Under the pieces are notes generated by a model. That model was not told the origin of the DNA and did no database searches. It saw nothing but the letters and a program-made list of their open reading frames with translations. A DNA stretch of 64,000 bases, from NCBI RefSeq assembly GCF_001679645.1, contig NZ_LRUN01000058.1:31029-95028 (forward strand). The letters run 5' to 3'. Shown in pieces: positions 8,765 through 17,368 of this stretch (position 1 is its first letter; each line of letters opens with the position of its first letter). A program made the translations under genes and the position numbers. Source of the stretch: Pseudomonas bananamidigenes. Its GTDB lineage: Bacteria; Pseudomonadota; Gammaproteobacteria; Pseudomonadales; Pseudomonadaceae.

Positions 8765-10053
8765 TGCACAAACTCCTGATTGAAACGCGTCCCGGCAATC
8801 AACGCCCCCGAGCGACTGCTGTTGTAGAACGCCACCTGCGGCTGGCTGGCGATGTAACGCTCCAGCACGCACAGATAACCGCGGAAATTGAGCTGCGTAC
8901 TGACACGCTGGCCGAAGCCATCCAGCACCCAGTGCCGCGCCTGGTTCACCGAAGGCCCCAGGTCGCCGTCATTCCAGCCGGCGTGGGTCTTGTTCATCGG
9001 GAACGCGAAGTCGGCGCCGAACAGGGTGATCCGCCCTGCCCCCATCTTCACCGCCAGATCCACCGCCGGGTGAATCACACTGCCGCCAACATGCAGCAGT
9101 GCCCGAGGGTATTGCTCACGCAACGCCGCATAGACCGGACTGAGCGAATAACCGCCGTAGCGCTTGCCCTTCCATGCCCGTAAAACGTCGGGATCGCTCA
9201 TGGGCAAGTACACCAGCGCAATGCCGTCGGACGCCTCGCAAGGCAGATGCCGGAAGCTGATGCGCTGGTCGATGCTCACCACGAAATCCGGCACGATGCC
9301 GTGCTCGCGCAGCGGCCGATAGGCGGTGTCGACACAAATGAACAGCGGACGGTCGCTTTGCTGGCGAATCGCAGCCAGACGCTCGAAATGCTGCTCGAGG
9401 GTCGGCCCGGTACCGAGCACATAGATTTCCCGTCCGGCGCAGGTGCCGAACAATTGCGCCACATCATCGTCAGCGAGCAGCACGGGCAAACAGTCACGCA
9501 AACGCTGCTGAATGAACGGCAACTGCGGATCGAACTCCCGATTGTTGAAACTCAGGTGCACTTCACTGACCAGTCGATCACGAATCTTCGCGTTGAAGTC
9601 GTCGGCCAGCAGCATTTCGGCGGGCAATGCAAAGAACGGCGTGCAAATATCCGGCAGGTCGCCGGCGTACAGCAGTTCGACTCGAGCGTCCTGCAGCCAT
9701 TGGCGCTGATCGAGCAGTTGCAGCACCAGGGCAAACAGCGCGCCGTTGAGGATGTGCACGTAGAGTCGCTCGAGCCCGTTGCGCTCCAGCAGCACGGAAG
9801 GCAGATCCCCGAGGCCGGTGCCATAGACATGTAATTGCGGCTTGCCCGCCGGCAGGCTCTCGGCCTGAATCCGGGCTTCGCGGACGCGATCATGACGGCT
9901 GGTGAGCTGGATGCCGTTGATGCTCAGTGTCGTCCCCAGGCCTTCTGTCAGTCCGGCCTCGATTGCCGAACTGTCTTCGCTCTGCAATCGCGCGAACAGT
10001 GCCGGCCAGCGTTTCTGGATGACTTCAGCGTTGCCCTGGAAAAACTCGCTCAT
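8761..10053 (-). CDS. Maf-type (DUF115) flagellin glycosyltransferase
   Basis: Motility-associated factor (Maf) proteins transfer nonulosonic acids such as pseudaminic acid to Ser/Thr of flagellin before export. The 430-residue protein has the DUF115 core in its C-terminal half (about 200-400). Features are YVLGTGPTLEQHFERL, LFICVDTAYRPLREHGIVPD and FVVSIDQ, with FGADFAFPMNKTHA further on. It is encoded next to fliC and just downstream of a complete Pse pathway, which strongly supports Pse-CMP as donor; that is inference. A terminator lies between it and the KAS III-like gene, so it may rely on read-through or a nearby promoter. Confidence 0.85.
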   Translation of the reverse strand: MSEFFQGNAEVIQKRWPALFARLQSEDSSAIEAGLTEGLGTTLSINGIQLTSRHDRVREARIQAESLPAGKPQLHVYGTGLGDLPSVLLERNGLERLYVHILNGALFALVLQLLDQRQWLQDARVELLYAGDLPDICTPFFALPAEMLLADDFNAKIRDRLVSEVHLSFNNREFDPQLPFIQQRLRDCLPVLLADDDVAQLFGTCAGREIYVLGTGPTLEQHFERLAAIRQQSDRPLFICVDTAYRPLREHGIVPDFVVSIDQRISFRHLPCEASDGIALVYLPMSDPDVLRAWKGKRYGGYSLSPVYAALREQYPRALLHVGGSVIHPAVDLAVKMGAGRITLFGADFAFPMNKTHAGWNDGDLGPSVNQARHWVLDGFGQRVSTQLNFRGYLCVLERYIASQPQVAFYNSSRSGALIAGTRFNQEFVQ

Positions 10054-10076
10054 GGCGCCTCGCGCTCCCTTCAGGC

Positions 10077-10119
10077 AAAAAAATAGCGTTCAAGGTTAAC
10101 CCTGGAACGCTATTTTTGT
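10077..10119 (-). terminator. Terminator after the KAS III-like gene
   Basis: An 11-bp stem (AAATAGCGTTC / GAACGCTATTT) with a 13-base loop is flanked by A/T runs on both sides, so it can terminate in both directions. It lies in the 86-base gap between the KAS III-like gene and maf. Confidence 0.85.
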
Positions 10120-10139
10120 ATCTGTCGTTTTCGATGGAT

Positions 10140-11066
10140 TCAAGGACGATAGATAATCGCCGAGCCCCACGACAGACCGACACCGAAACCGCTGAGCGCC
10201 ACCCGGTTCCAGCTGGAGTCCAGCGCGTGCTTTTCCAGCAGCAGCGGAATGCTCGACGACACGGTGTTGCCGGTCTCGACCATGTCCTTGATGAATTTCT
10301 CCGGCTCGCCTTCGAAACGCCGCGCAACGGCATCAACGATCGCGGCACTGCCCTGGTGAATACAGAACGCATCGATGTCATCGGCGCCGAGGCCGGAATC
10401 GTCGAGCAATTCATGCAAGTGCGCCGGGACTTTCAACAGGGCAAAGTTGAACACCTGACGACCGTTCATGAAGAACACCCCATCGGTGACTTTCAGATGC
10501 GGTGCACCGGAACCGTCAGTGCCGAACTTGGCCTTGCCCAGCGCCCAGATCGGATCTTCGCCCATCCAGGTGGCGGTGGCGGCGTCGCCAAACAGCATGG
10601 TGGTGTTGCGATCTTCCGGATCGACGATCTTCGAATACGGGTCAGCGGTGATCAGCAGGCCGTTCTTGAGGCCGGCCGCTTCCATGAAACCTTTGATCGC
10701 ATAGATGCCATAGACGTAGCCGGAGCAGCCGAGGGAAATGTCGAACGCCGCAACATGGGTCGGCAGACCGAGCTTGTCCTGGACGATGGCTGCGGTGTGC
10801 GGCAGGCCTTCTTCGTCACCGTTCTGGGTGACGACGATCAGCGCGTCGATGGATTCACGTTTCAGTTCAGGGTTGCTGGCAAACAGCGCATTGGCCGCTT
10901 CAACGCACAGATCGGAGGTTTCCTGTTCCGCGTCTTTGCGTGGGAGGAAGGCCGAACCGATCTTGCCGAGGATGAATTCTTCATCCTTCTCGAATTTTGC
11001 ACCTTGTGCGTAATTGTCCACGCCGGCTACAGGAACGTAGCTCGCAATGCTTTTTATGCCAATCAT
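10140..11066 (-). CDS. Ketoacyl-ACP synthase III-like protein of the glycosylation island
   Basis: KAS III enzymes condense acyl-CoA with malonyl-ACP. The 308-residue protein keeps the full catalytic triad: C114 in SLGCSGYVYG, H237 in FCIHQGS and N267 in ETGNTVSSS. It begins MIGIKSIASYVPVAGVDNYA from the ATG at 11066, with GGGAAG seven bases upstream. A KAS III-like gene (orf3) also sits in the P. syringae flagellin glycosylation island, where the viosamine glycan carries a 3-hydroxybutanoyl group. By analogy this enzyme may make or transfer a short acyl group for a flagellin sugar rather than start fatty acid synthesis. The 225-base gap upstream holds no gene; it contains short inverted repeats but no promoter I can defend. 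Confidence 0.88.
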   Translation of the reverse strand: MIGIKSIASYVPVAGVDNYAQGAKFEKDEEFILGKIGSAFLPRKDAEQETSDLCVEAANALFASNPELKRESIDALIVVTQNGDEEGLPHTAAIVQDKLGLPTHVAAFDISLGCSGYVYGIYAIKGFMEAAGLKNGLLITADPYSKIVDPEDRNTTMLFGDAATATWMGEDPIWALGKAKFGTDGSGAPHLKVTDGVFFMNGRQVFNFALLKVPAHLHELLDDSGLGADDIDAFCIHQGSAAIVDAVARRFEGEPEKFIKDMVETGNTVSSSIPLLLEKHALDSSWNRVALSGFGVGLSWGSAIIYRP

Positions 11067-11291
11067 TACGGCTTCCCAATAAAAAACAGCCCAATACCAC
11101 CGCTCGCAAGGATTCGAGGGGCGCCGACAAACAGAAAACGGCCGCCACGACGGGCAGCCACGGGGAGCGCAAAGGGCTGACACTGAAACCGATAACGGGC
11201 CAGGCGCCATCTCCCCGATCAATACAATACAGTGAAGATGCGCGTTATGACTCGCAGGTCACGCTATTTGGCCAAATCGGTGCAGATCGGA

Positions 11292-12344
11292 TTACTCGAC
11301 CAGGGACCAGTCCAGCGGCGTACCACGCTTGATCGGTGACCGCGCGCGGCGGCCGAGGACAGCATCGGCATGCTTGGGCGGCAGACCGAGACCGGGACGA
11401 ATGGCGCGCAGGTTGGCCGCCGTGAAAGGCTCTCCGGCTGCCATATCGGCCGTGACATAGAGTGAGCGGCGGTAGACCAGAGACTTCTGCTCGGCTTCGG
11501 TCACCCCGTAATGCACCTGGCCCATGGCCTGCCAGGCACGCTCGGTTTCGACCACCAGACTGGCCAGCTCCGCAGGCTCCAGGGAGAAACTGGCATCCAC
11601 GCCGCCCGCCGAGCGGTCGAGGGTAAAGTGTTTTTCCACCACCGTCGCCCCCAGTGCCACGGCCGCTACCGACACGCCGACCCCCATCGAATGATCCGAC
11701 AGACCGACCTGACAACCGAACAATTCACGCAAATGCGGGATAGTGCGCACATTGCTGTTGAGCGGCGTCGCCGGGTAGGTGCTGGTGCATTTGAGCAACA
11801 CCAGATCCTTGCACCCGGCCTCACGGGCAGCGCGCACGGTTTCGTCGAGTTCGGCGATGCTGGCCATGCCGGTGGAAATGATCAGCGGTTTGCCAGTGGC
11901 CGCGACACGACGAATCAGCGGCAGATCGGTGTTTTCGAAACTGGCGATCTTATAGGCCGGGACATCAAGGTTTTCAAGAAAGTCCACGGCGCTGTCATCG
12001 AACGGCGTCGAAAACGCGAGCATGCCCAATTCCTTGGCCCGGGCGAAGATCGGCGCGTGCCATTCCCACGGGGTGTGGGCCTTTTCGTAGAGATCGTAAA
12101 GCGACGTGCCGGCCCACAGGCTGTGCGGATCCTTGATGAAAAATTCACCTTCCGAAAGATCCAGGGTCATGGTGTCGGCGGTGTAGGTTTGCAGCTTCAA
12201 GGCGTGGGCACCGGACCTGGCCGCCGCTTCGACAATCTGCAGGGCGACGTCCAGCGACTGGTTATGGTTGCCGCTCATTTCGGCAATGATGAACGGTGGT
12301 GCATCGGCACCGACAAGGCGGTCGCCAATCCTGAAACTGTTCAT
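11292..12344 (-). CDS. pseI: Pseudaminic acid synthase PseI
   Basis: PseI condenses 2,4-diacetamido-2,4,6-trideoxy-L-altrose with phosphoenolpyruvate to give pseudaminic acid. The 350-residue protein has the NeuB-type TIM barrel (about 1-270): FIIAEMSGNHNQSLD near the N-terminus, then ALKLQTYTADTMT and FSTPFDDSAVDFL. A SAF antifreeze-like C-terminal domain (about 290-350) contains RSLYVTADMAAGEPF and ends RGTPLDWS. The SGNHN form, where sialate synthases tend to have IGxNHN, favours Pse over sialic acid. The ATG overlaps the pseGH stop as ATGA. Confidence 0.93.
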   Translation of the reverse strand: MNSFRIGDRLVGADAPPFIIAEMSGNHNQSLDVALQIVEAAARSGAHALKLQTYTADTMTLDLSEGEFFIKDPHSLWAGTSLYDLYEKAHTPWEWHAPIFARAKELGMLAFSTPFDDSAVDFLENLDVPAYKIASFENTDLPLIRRVAATGKPLIISTGMASIAELDETVRAAREAGCKDLVLLKCTSTYPATPLNSNVRTIPHLRELFGCQVGLSDHSMGVGVSVAAVALGATVVEKHFTLDRSAGGVDASFSLEPAELASLVVETERAWQAMGQVHYGVTEAEQKSLVYRRSLYVTADMAAGEPFTAANLRAIRPGLGLPPKHADAVLGRRARSPIKRGTPLDWSLVE

Positions 12345-13843
12345 GAGCGGGGTTCCTTCAATTCCCTGGTGAACGCGCAGGCATTTTGGGTGAAACCTGC
12401 GTCACGAAATACATTGAGCGAGGCCAGATTGGCCGGCAAGACCTGCGCGGTGATCGCAGTCATCTGCGGCCAGTGTGCAGTGACGAACGCCTCGCCCCGC
12501 GCCAGCAGCGCCCTGCCCCAGCCGAGACCGAAACGCCCCTCCAGCACATACAGCGAAACTTCAGCGTCGAAGCCGCGCAGATCGTAGCGCAACACCCCGA
12601 CCGGGCCGTCATCGGCCTCGGCAATCAACAGCAAGCGTTGAGGATTGCGCAAACTCGCGTCGAGCCAGTTCAGATGCTGCGACCACCCGATCACGCCACT
12701 CTCCAGTGACCAGCGACGCACCGCCTCGGCATTGCGCCCGTCGAACAGCAACTGCGCATCGTCCGGCGTCGCCTTGCGCAGCCTGAGTACGGCGCCGGCC
12801 AATGCCGCCGCCACCCGCAATGCACCGCGTCCGTCGACCAATTGGCGCGAGCGCTCGGCCAGGCTTTGGCGCAGGTAGAAATTGTCGACGACAAACCCGA
12901 TGGCATCACGCAGTTGCGCGACGCTGACCTGCTCGCGGGCGCCCATGAAGACATGGGCACCGGCCGCTGCCATGACTTCGCCGTTGTTCTGCTGGTTATT
13001 CGACACGGCGATGCAAATCGTCGGCAGGCCCAAGGCCGCGCGCTCCCAACTGGTGCCACCGCCGGCGCCGATGAACAGGTCGGCTTCGGTCATGCGCCGA
13101 TGAAAGTCACTGACGAAACTGTGCAGCCGCCAGTTCGGCCGATTCTCGGCCAGTGCCTGCATCTCGGCCCATGCCGGGTTGTCGGCACCGGCGACGAAGT
13201 CCACTTCCAGCCCGGAAAAATCCGCCAGCGCCAGCATCGCGTGATGGGTCTGTCGGGCGGCATCGAAACCACCGAAGTTCACCAACACCCGCCGCGCCAC
13301 GGGTTTGATCTCGATGGCCGGGCCACTGAACTCTTCGCGCAGCATGGCGAATCGCGGCCCAAGCAAGGTACGGCAACCGGCCGGCAGCAGCGGTTGATAG
13401 TTTTCACTGAGCCCGGAAAGATTCTGATTGAGCAGCAGATCCACGCTGTAGCGCCGGGTCGCCAGATCATCCACGGCAGCGATGCGCGAGCCGAAACGGC
13501 GCGCAGCGGTCTGCCAGTGGTGATCGAGACCGTAATGGTCGGCGATGATCCAGTCGAATGCGGCCTGTCCTTCCAGCTGCGTCGCCAGTGCATCGATATC
13601 CGCCTGCCACGGCAGCATCGACTCGATGGCCTGATGTGGATCTTCGTCGATATAGCGACCAGGCAGCGCAAAGGTCTCGAAGCCCTCGGCCTGCAACGTC
13701 TCCAGCCGATTACCGGGCAACCGGCGACAGGCGAACGCGACATGGCTGCCCTGTGCGCGCAGCACTCGCGCCAGCGTCAGACAACGGGCGATATGGCCAC
13801 TGCCGATGGTCGGCGAGGCGTCGGCGCGAATCAGCACTCTCAT
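12341..13843 (-). CDS. pseG: Fused PseG hydrolase and PseH-like N-acetyltransferase
   Basis: Two Pse steps are joined in one 500-residue chain. Residues 1-340 are PseG, the UDP-sugar hydrolase with a GT-B fold: MRVLIRADASPTIGSGHIAR at the start, NFGGFDA mid-chain and FIGAGGGTSWERAALGLPTI near 280-300. Residues 353-500 form a GNAT domain with an acetyl-CoA loop around RFGLGWG (437-443) and the typical NLASLNVFRDAGF end, expected to do the PseH N4-acetylation. In many species PseG and PseH are separate. The ATG at 13843 overlaps the pseF stop; longer starts would run far into pseF. Confidence 0.92.
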   Translation of the reverse strand: MRVLIRADASPTIGSGHIARCLTLARVLRAQGSHVAFACRRLPGNRLETLQAEGFETFALPGRYIDEDPHQAIESMLPWQADIDALATQLEGQAAFDWIIADHYGLDHHWQTAARRFGSRIAAVDDLATRRYSVDLLLNQNLSGLSENYQPLLPAGCRTLLGPRFAMLREEFSGPAIEIKPVARRVLVNFGGFDAARQTHHAMLALADFSGLEVDFVAGADNPAWAEMQALAENRPNWRLHSFVSDFHRRMTEADLFIGAGGGTSWERAALGLPTICIAVSNNQQNNGEVMAAAGAHVFMGAREQVSVAQLRDAIGFVVDNFYLRQSLAERSRQLVDGRGALRVAAALAGAVLRLRKATPDDAQLLFDGRNAEAVRRWSLESGVIGWSQHLNWLDASLRNPQRLLLIAEADDGPVGVLRYDLRGFDAEVSLYVLEGRFGLGWGRALLARGEAFVTAHWPQMTAITAQVLPANLASLNVFRDAGFTQNACAFTRELKEPRS

Positions 13844-14535
13844 TGCAGCTCCCCGCCGGCCTTGAGCGCGGCGTAGAGGTATTCGGCGCGTTTCCAGTCT
13901 TCTGCGGTGTCGATGTCCTGCACCAGATGCCGGGGCAGGATCACCGGCAGGCTGGCCGGTGAATACAGAATCTCGCCACGCAGCCACGCCTGGCTGCGGC
14001 CCCAATAGAACTGGCCGGCATCCTGAAAGGCAGGTGGCAGATCCTGCGAACGGGTATCGCGAAATTCGGGGTACAGCGCCATCAACGCGCCCTGCCCGTC
14101 AAGGGTCAAGGCACGCTGCACCGGAAAACCGAAATCGGTGACGGAAAAAGCAAAGGACTTGTCCGGATGCTGCGCCAGCAACTCAAAGCCCTGACGCAGA
14201 AACCGCGCCTGCAACAGTGGCGCCGTGGCGTACACACAGCAGGCGTAATCAAAGTGCGGCAGTTGCTGCAAGGCATGCACGATCACCTGCGCAGTGCCGG
14301 TGAAATCATCGGCCAGCTGCGCCGGACGCATGAACGGCACGTGAGCACCATGAGCCCGCGCCAGCTCGGCGATCTCTGCGTCGTCGGTGCTGACCACCAC
14401 TTGCTCGAACAACCCCGAATCCAGCGCCGTGCGAATCGAACGGACAATCATCGGCACACCGTCGAACGGCTTGAGATTCTTGCGCGGTATGCGTTTGCTA
14501 CCGCCGCGGGCCGGGATGATTGCGACGTTGCTCAA
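13840..14535 (-). CDS. pseF: Pseudaminic acid cytidylyltransferase PseF
   Basis: PseF activates pseudaminic acid with CTP to CMP-Pse, the donor for Maf enzymes. The 231-residue protein opens with the CMP-sugar synthetase signature IIPARGGSKRIPRKN (6-20) and keeps STDDAEIAELA further on. The start is a TTG at 14535, overlapping the methylase stop as TTGA; no ATG or GTG is available before the signature. GGAAAAA lies about seven bases upstream. It is tightly coupled to both neighbours. Confidence 0.93.
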   Translation of the reverse strand: MSNVAIIPARGGSKRIPRKNLKPFDGVPMIVRSIRTALDSGLFEQVVVSTDDAEIAELARAHGAHVPFMRPAQLADDFTGTAQVIVHALQQLPHFDYACCVYATAPLLQARFLRQGFELLAQHPDKSFAFSVTDFGFPVQRALTLDGQGALMALYPEFRDTRSQDLPPAFQDAGQFYWGRSQAWLRGEILYSPASLPVILPRHLVQDIDTAEDWKRAEYLYAALKAGGELQ

Positions 14536-15152
14536 GGGCGTTTTTCCAACAGGAACCAGGTGACGTCATCCAGCGGGAATTGCGGATCGCGGTGATAACC
14601 GAAACCGTAATCCAGCAGTTGCAGATGCGGATAGCGATCAAGCATTTCCCCGGCGAAATCGCGCTTGAACAGCTTGCCGCTGTTACCGCGATAGGACACT
14701 TCCACCGGTGACGGATTGTAATACTCGGCGATCAGGATGTAGCGCCGGCTCAGCTCGTACAACTGCGCATAGGCGGTCGGCAACAGCTCCGGTGCCAGAT
14801 GAATCAGCACGCCTTTGCTGAGTGTCAGGTCGAAGGTTCGTTCGCGGGGGAAATCGAACAACGAGCCGTGCCAGATTGTTGCGATATCCAGCGCACGCGC
14901 CTGAGCGCAGGCGCTGGCGTTGATCTCGACGCCAGACAGTTCGCAGTGCGGCAACAGCTGTCGCAACGCCTGCAAGTTGTTGCCGGCGTTGGTGCCCAGT
15001 TCCAGCAGGCTGTCGATCCGCCCGGCCCGTGTCAGGGCCTTGGCGAACAACGCCAGATTGGCCGCCACCAACGGTTGTCCGATGTTGCGCTCGACGTACT
15101 GGTTGCCGAATTCGCCCTGCCAGAAGTATTCCTGTTCGCTCAGATCACGCAT
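14532..15152 (-). CDS. Pseudaminic acid biosynthesis-associated methylase
   Basis: This 206-residue class I SAM-dependent methyltransferase has motif I LLELGTNAGNNLQALR (about 47-62) and GVEINASACAQA for the adenosine-binding acid. A family of methylases found within Pse loci looks like this, especially at the N-terminus EQEYFWQGEFGNQYVERN. It probably methylates Pse or a precursor, for example on an O or N-acyl group, though the acceptor is not known. It starts at an ATG and lies between pseC (31 bases upstream) and pseF (overlap). Confidence 0.82.
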   Translation of the reverse strand: MRDLSEQEYFWQGEFGNQYVERNIGQPLVAANLALFAKALTRAGRIDSLLELGTNAGNNLQALRQLLPHCELSGVEINASACAQARALDIATIWHGSLFDFPRERTFDLTLSKGVLIHLAPELLPTAYAQLYELSRRYILIAEYYNPSPVEVSYRGNSGKLFKRDFAGEMLDRYPHLQLLDYGFGYHRDPQFPLDDVTWFLLEKRP

Positions 15153-15183
15153 TGCCGTTTTCCATCCACCGCGACAGCGGCAC

Positions 15184-16341
15184 TTATTCAGTCAACCGAC
15201 GCAGTTGCTCGACCACGTAATCCTGCTGCTGATCACTCAGCAGCGGAAACAGCGGCAGGCTGATCGCTTCGGCGTAATAACGCTCGGCCTCGGGAAAGTC
15301 TCCCTCGGCAAAACCCTGTTCACGATAGTAAGGCTGCAGATGCACCGGAATGTAATGCAGATTCACACCGACCCCGGCCGCACGCAAACCTTCGAACACC
15401 TGACGGTGGCTGAGGCTGATGCGCTCGGTCTGCAAGCGCACCACATAAAGATGCCAGGCCGATTCTGCGTCCGCCTGGATCCCCGGAAGGGTGAGCGGCA
15501 AATACGCCAGGAGGCGGTCATAACGTGCGGCCAACTCGCGGCGACGGGCGATGAATTCGTCCAGTTTGCTCAACTGTGACAGACCCAGCGCGGCTTGCAG
15601 ATCGGTGATCCGGTAGTTGAAGCCCAGCTCGATCTGCTGGTAATACCACGGTCCGTGGCTGGATTCGGTCATTTGCTGCGGATCGCGGGTCATGCCGTGG
15701 CTGCGAAGGCGTTGCAGATGCTCGGCCAGCTCCGGGCGATTGGTCAGCACCATACCGCCTTCGCCGCTGGTGACGATCTTCACCGGGTGGAAACTGAATA
15801 CCGTCATTGCCGCAAATTCGCCACAGCCCACAGGACGCCCGGCGTAACTGGCGCCGACCGCGTGGGAGGCATCTTCGATCACGGTGAAGTTGTAGCGCTC
15901 GGCCAATCCGGCAATGCGCCGCATGTCGCAGCTCTGCCCGGAGAACGCCACCGCCACCAGCACTTTGGGCAAGGTGCCGTCGCGTTCGGCGGTGTCGAGT
16001 TTGCTGGCCAGCCGCTCGGCATCGAGGTTCCAGGTCAGCGGATCGATGTCGACGAAATCAACGTCGGCGCCGCAGTAACGGCCGCAGTTGGCCGACGCTA
16101 AAAAGGTGTTCGGCGTGGTCCACAAACGGTCGCCCGGACCGAGCCCCGCCGCCAGGCAGGCAATGTGCAACGCAGCGGTGGCGTTGCACACCGCGACCGC
16201 GAAATCCGCCTGGCAACGCTCGGCCATGGCTTGCTCGAAGCGCTCGATGGTCGGCCCCTGGGTCAACCAGTCGGACTGCAACACCTCGACGACCGCGTCG
16301 ATATCCGCCTGATCGAGGCTTTGCCGACCATACGGAATCAT
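15184..16341 (-). CDS. pseC: UDP-4-keto-sugar aminotransferase PseC
   Basis: PseC is the PLP aminotransferase converting the PseB product to UDP-4-amino-4,6-dideoxy-N-acetyl-beta-L-altrosamine. The 385-residue DegT/DnrJ/EryC1-type protein starts MIPYGRQSLDQADIDAVVEV. It contains TTPNTFLASANCGRYCGADV, VIEDASHAVGASYAGRPVG and SFHPVKIVTSGEGG, the last holding the PLP lysine. The ATG overlaps the pseB stop as ATGA, showing tight coupling of the first two Pse steps. Confidence 0.93.
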   Translation of the reverse strand: MIPYGRQSLDQADIDAVVEVLQSDWLTQGPTIERFEQAMAERCQADFAVAVCNATAALHIACLAAGLGPGDRLWTTPNTFLASANCGRYCGADVDFVDIDPLTWNLDAERLASKLDTAERDGTLPKVLVAVAFSGQSCDMRRIAGLAERYNFTVIEDASHAVGASYAGRPVGCGEFAAMTVFSFHPVKIVTSGEGGMVLTNRPELAEHLQRLRSHGMTRDPQQMTESSHGPWYYQQIELGFNYRITDLQAALGLSQLSKLDEFIARRRELAARYDRLLAYLPLTLPGIQADAESAWHLYVVRLQTERISLSHRQVFEGLRAAGVGVNLHYIPVHLQPYYREQGFAEGDFPEAERYYAEAISLPLFPLLSDQQQDYVVEQLRRLTE

Positions 16342-17339
16342 ATCGACAGCTTCGCGTGCAGGTCGGCGATCTGCCCGACCGAGAGGAAATGCGGGTTGGT
16401 GTCGGAGCGATACTCAAAGTCCTCGCCCACCGGCCGCCCCTGCTCGCCGAGTCTGTCGACGGCAAAATCGACATCGACACTGGTGAAACGGATCGAAGGC
16501 TGAATCGTGTAGTGATCTTCGAACTCCAGGGTCATCCGCGCATCGTCCAGCGGCACCATCAGTTCGTGCAGCTTTTCCCCCGGACGGATGCCGACGTTCT
16601 TGTGTGGCAGATGCCCGGCCATGCCCCGGGCCAGATCGACAATGCGGATCGACGGGATCTTCGGCACGAACACTTCACCCCCATGCATCCGCGCAAAACT
16701 GTCGAGGACGAATTGCACGCCGTGATCGAGGGTGATCCAGAAACGGGTCATGCGCTCGTCGGTGATCGGCAGTTCTTTCGCGCCACCGGCGATCAGCTGG
16801 CTGAAGAACGGCACCACCGAACCACGCGAGCCGGCCACGTTGCCATAGCGCACCACGGCAAACCGCGTCTGTTGCTCACCGGCAATGTTGTTGGCCGCGA
16901 CGAACAATTTGTCCGACAGCAACTTGGTGGCGCCGTACAGGTTGATCGGGCTCGCGGCCTTGTCGGTGGACAGCGCGACGACTTTCTTCACACCGTTGTC
17001 GATGGCGGCGGTGATGATGTTCTCCGCGCCATTGACGTTGGTGCGGATGCACTCGGTGGGGTTGTACTCCGCCGCCGGCACCTGCTTGAGCGCCGCCGCA
17101 TGCACCACGTAATCGATGCCGCGCATGGCCTGGCGCAGACGCTCGCCGTCGCGCACATCGCCGAGGAAGTAACGCATGCACGGCGCGTTGAACGTCTGCT
17201 GCATTTCGTACTGTTTAAGCTCATCCCGGGAGAACACCACCACGCGTTTGGGCTGGTATTGCTCGAGCAGGCGCGCAATGAATTTGCGCCCGAACGAGCC
17301 TGTACCACCGGAGATGAAAATCGATTTGCCGTTGAACAT
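16338..17339 (-). CDS. pseB: UDP-GlcNAc 4,6-dehydratase (inverting) PseB
   Basis: PseB performs the first committed Pse step, C4 oxidation, C6 dehydration and C5 inversion of UDP-GlcNAc. The 333-residue short-chain dehydrogenase has the nucleotide-binding GGTGSFG (about 9-15). It also has the family stretch VHAAALKQVPAAEYNP, and VALSTDKAASPINLYGATK where a UDP-sugar dehydratase shows its catalytic region. The ATG at 17339 (MFNGKSIFISGGTGSFGRKF) is the standard start. It lies 29 bases after the large glycosyltransferase gene. Confidence 0.94.
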   Translation of the reverse strand: MFNGKSIFISGGTGSFGRKFIARLLEQYQPKRVVVFSRDELKQYEMQQTFNAPCMRYFLGDVRDGERLRQAMRGIDYVVHAAALKQVPAAEYNPTECIRTNVNGAENIITAAIDNGVKKVVALSTDKAASPINLYGATKLLSDKLFVAANNIAGEQQTRFAVVRYGNVAGSRGSVVPFFSQLIAGGAKELPITDERMTRFWITLDHGVQFVLDSFARMHGGEVFVPKIPSIRIVDLARGMAGHLPHKNVGIRPGEKLHELMVPLDDARMTLEFEDHYTIQPSIRFTSVDVDFAVDRLGEQGRPVGEDFEYRSDTNPHFLSVGQIADLHAKLSI

Positions 17340-17368
17340 GTCTTGAGTCCCGTTCCCTGCGCGAAGGC

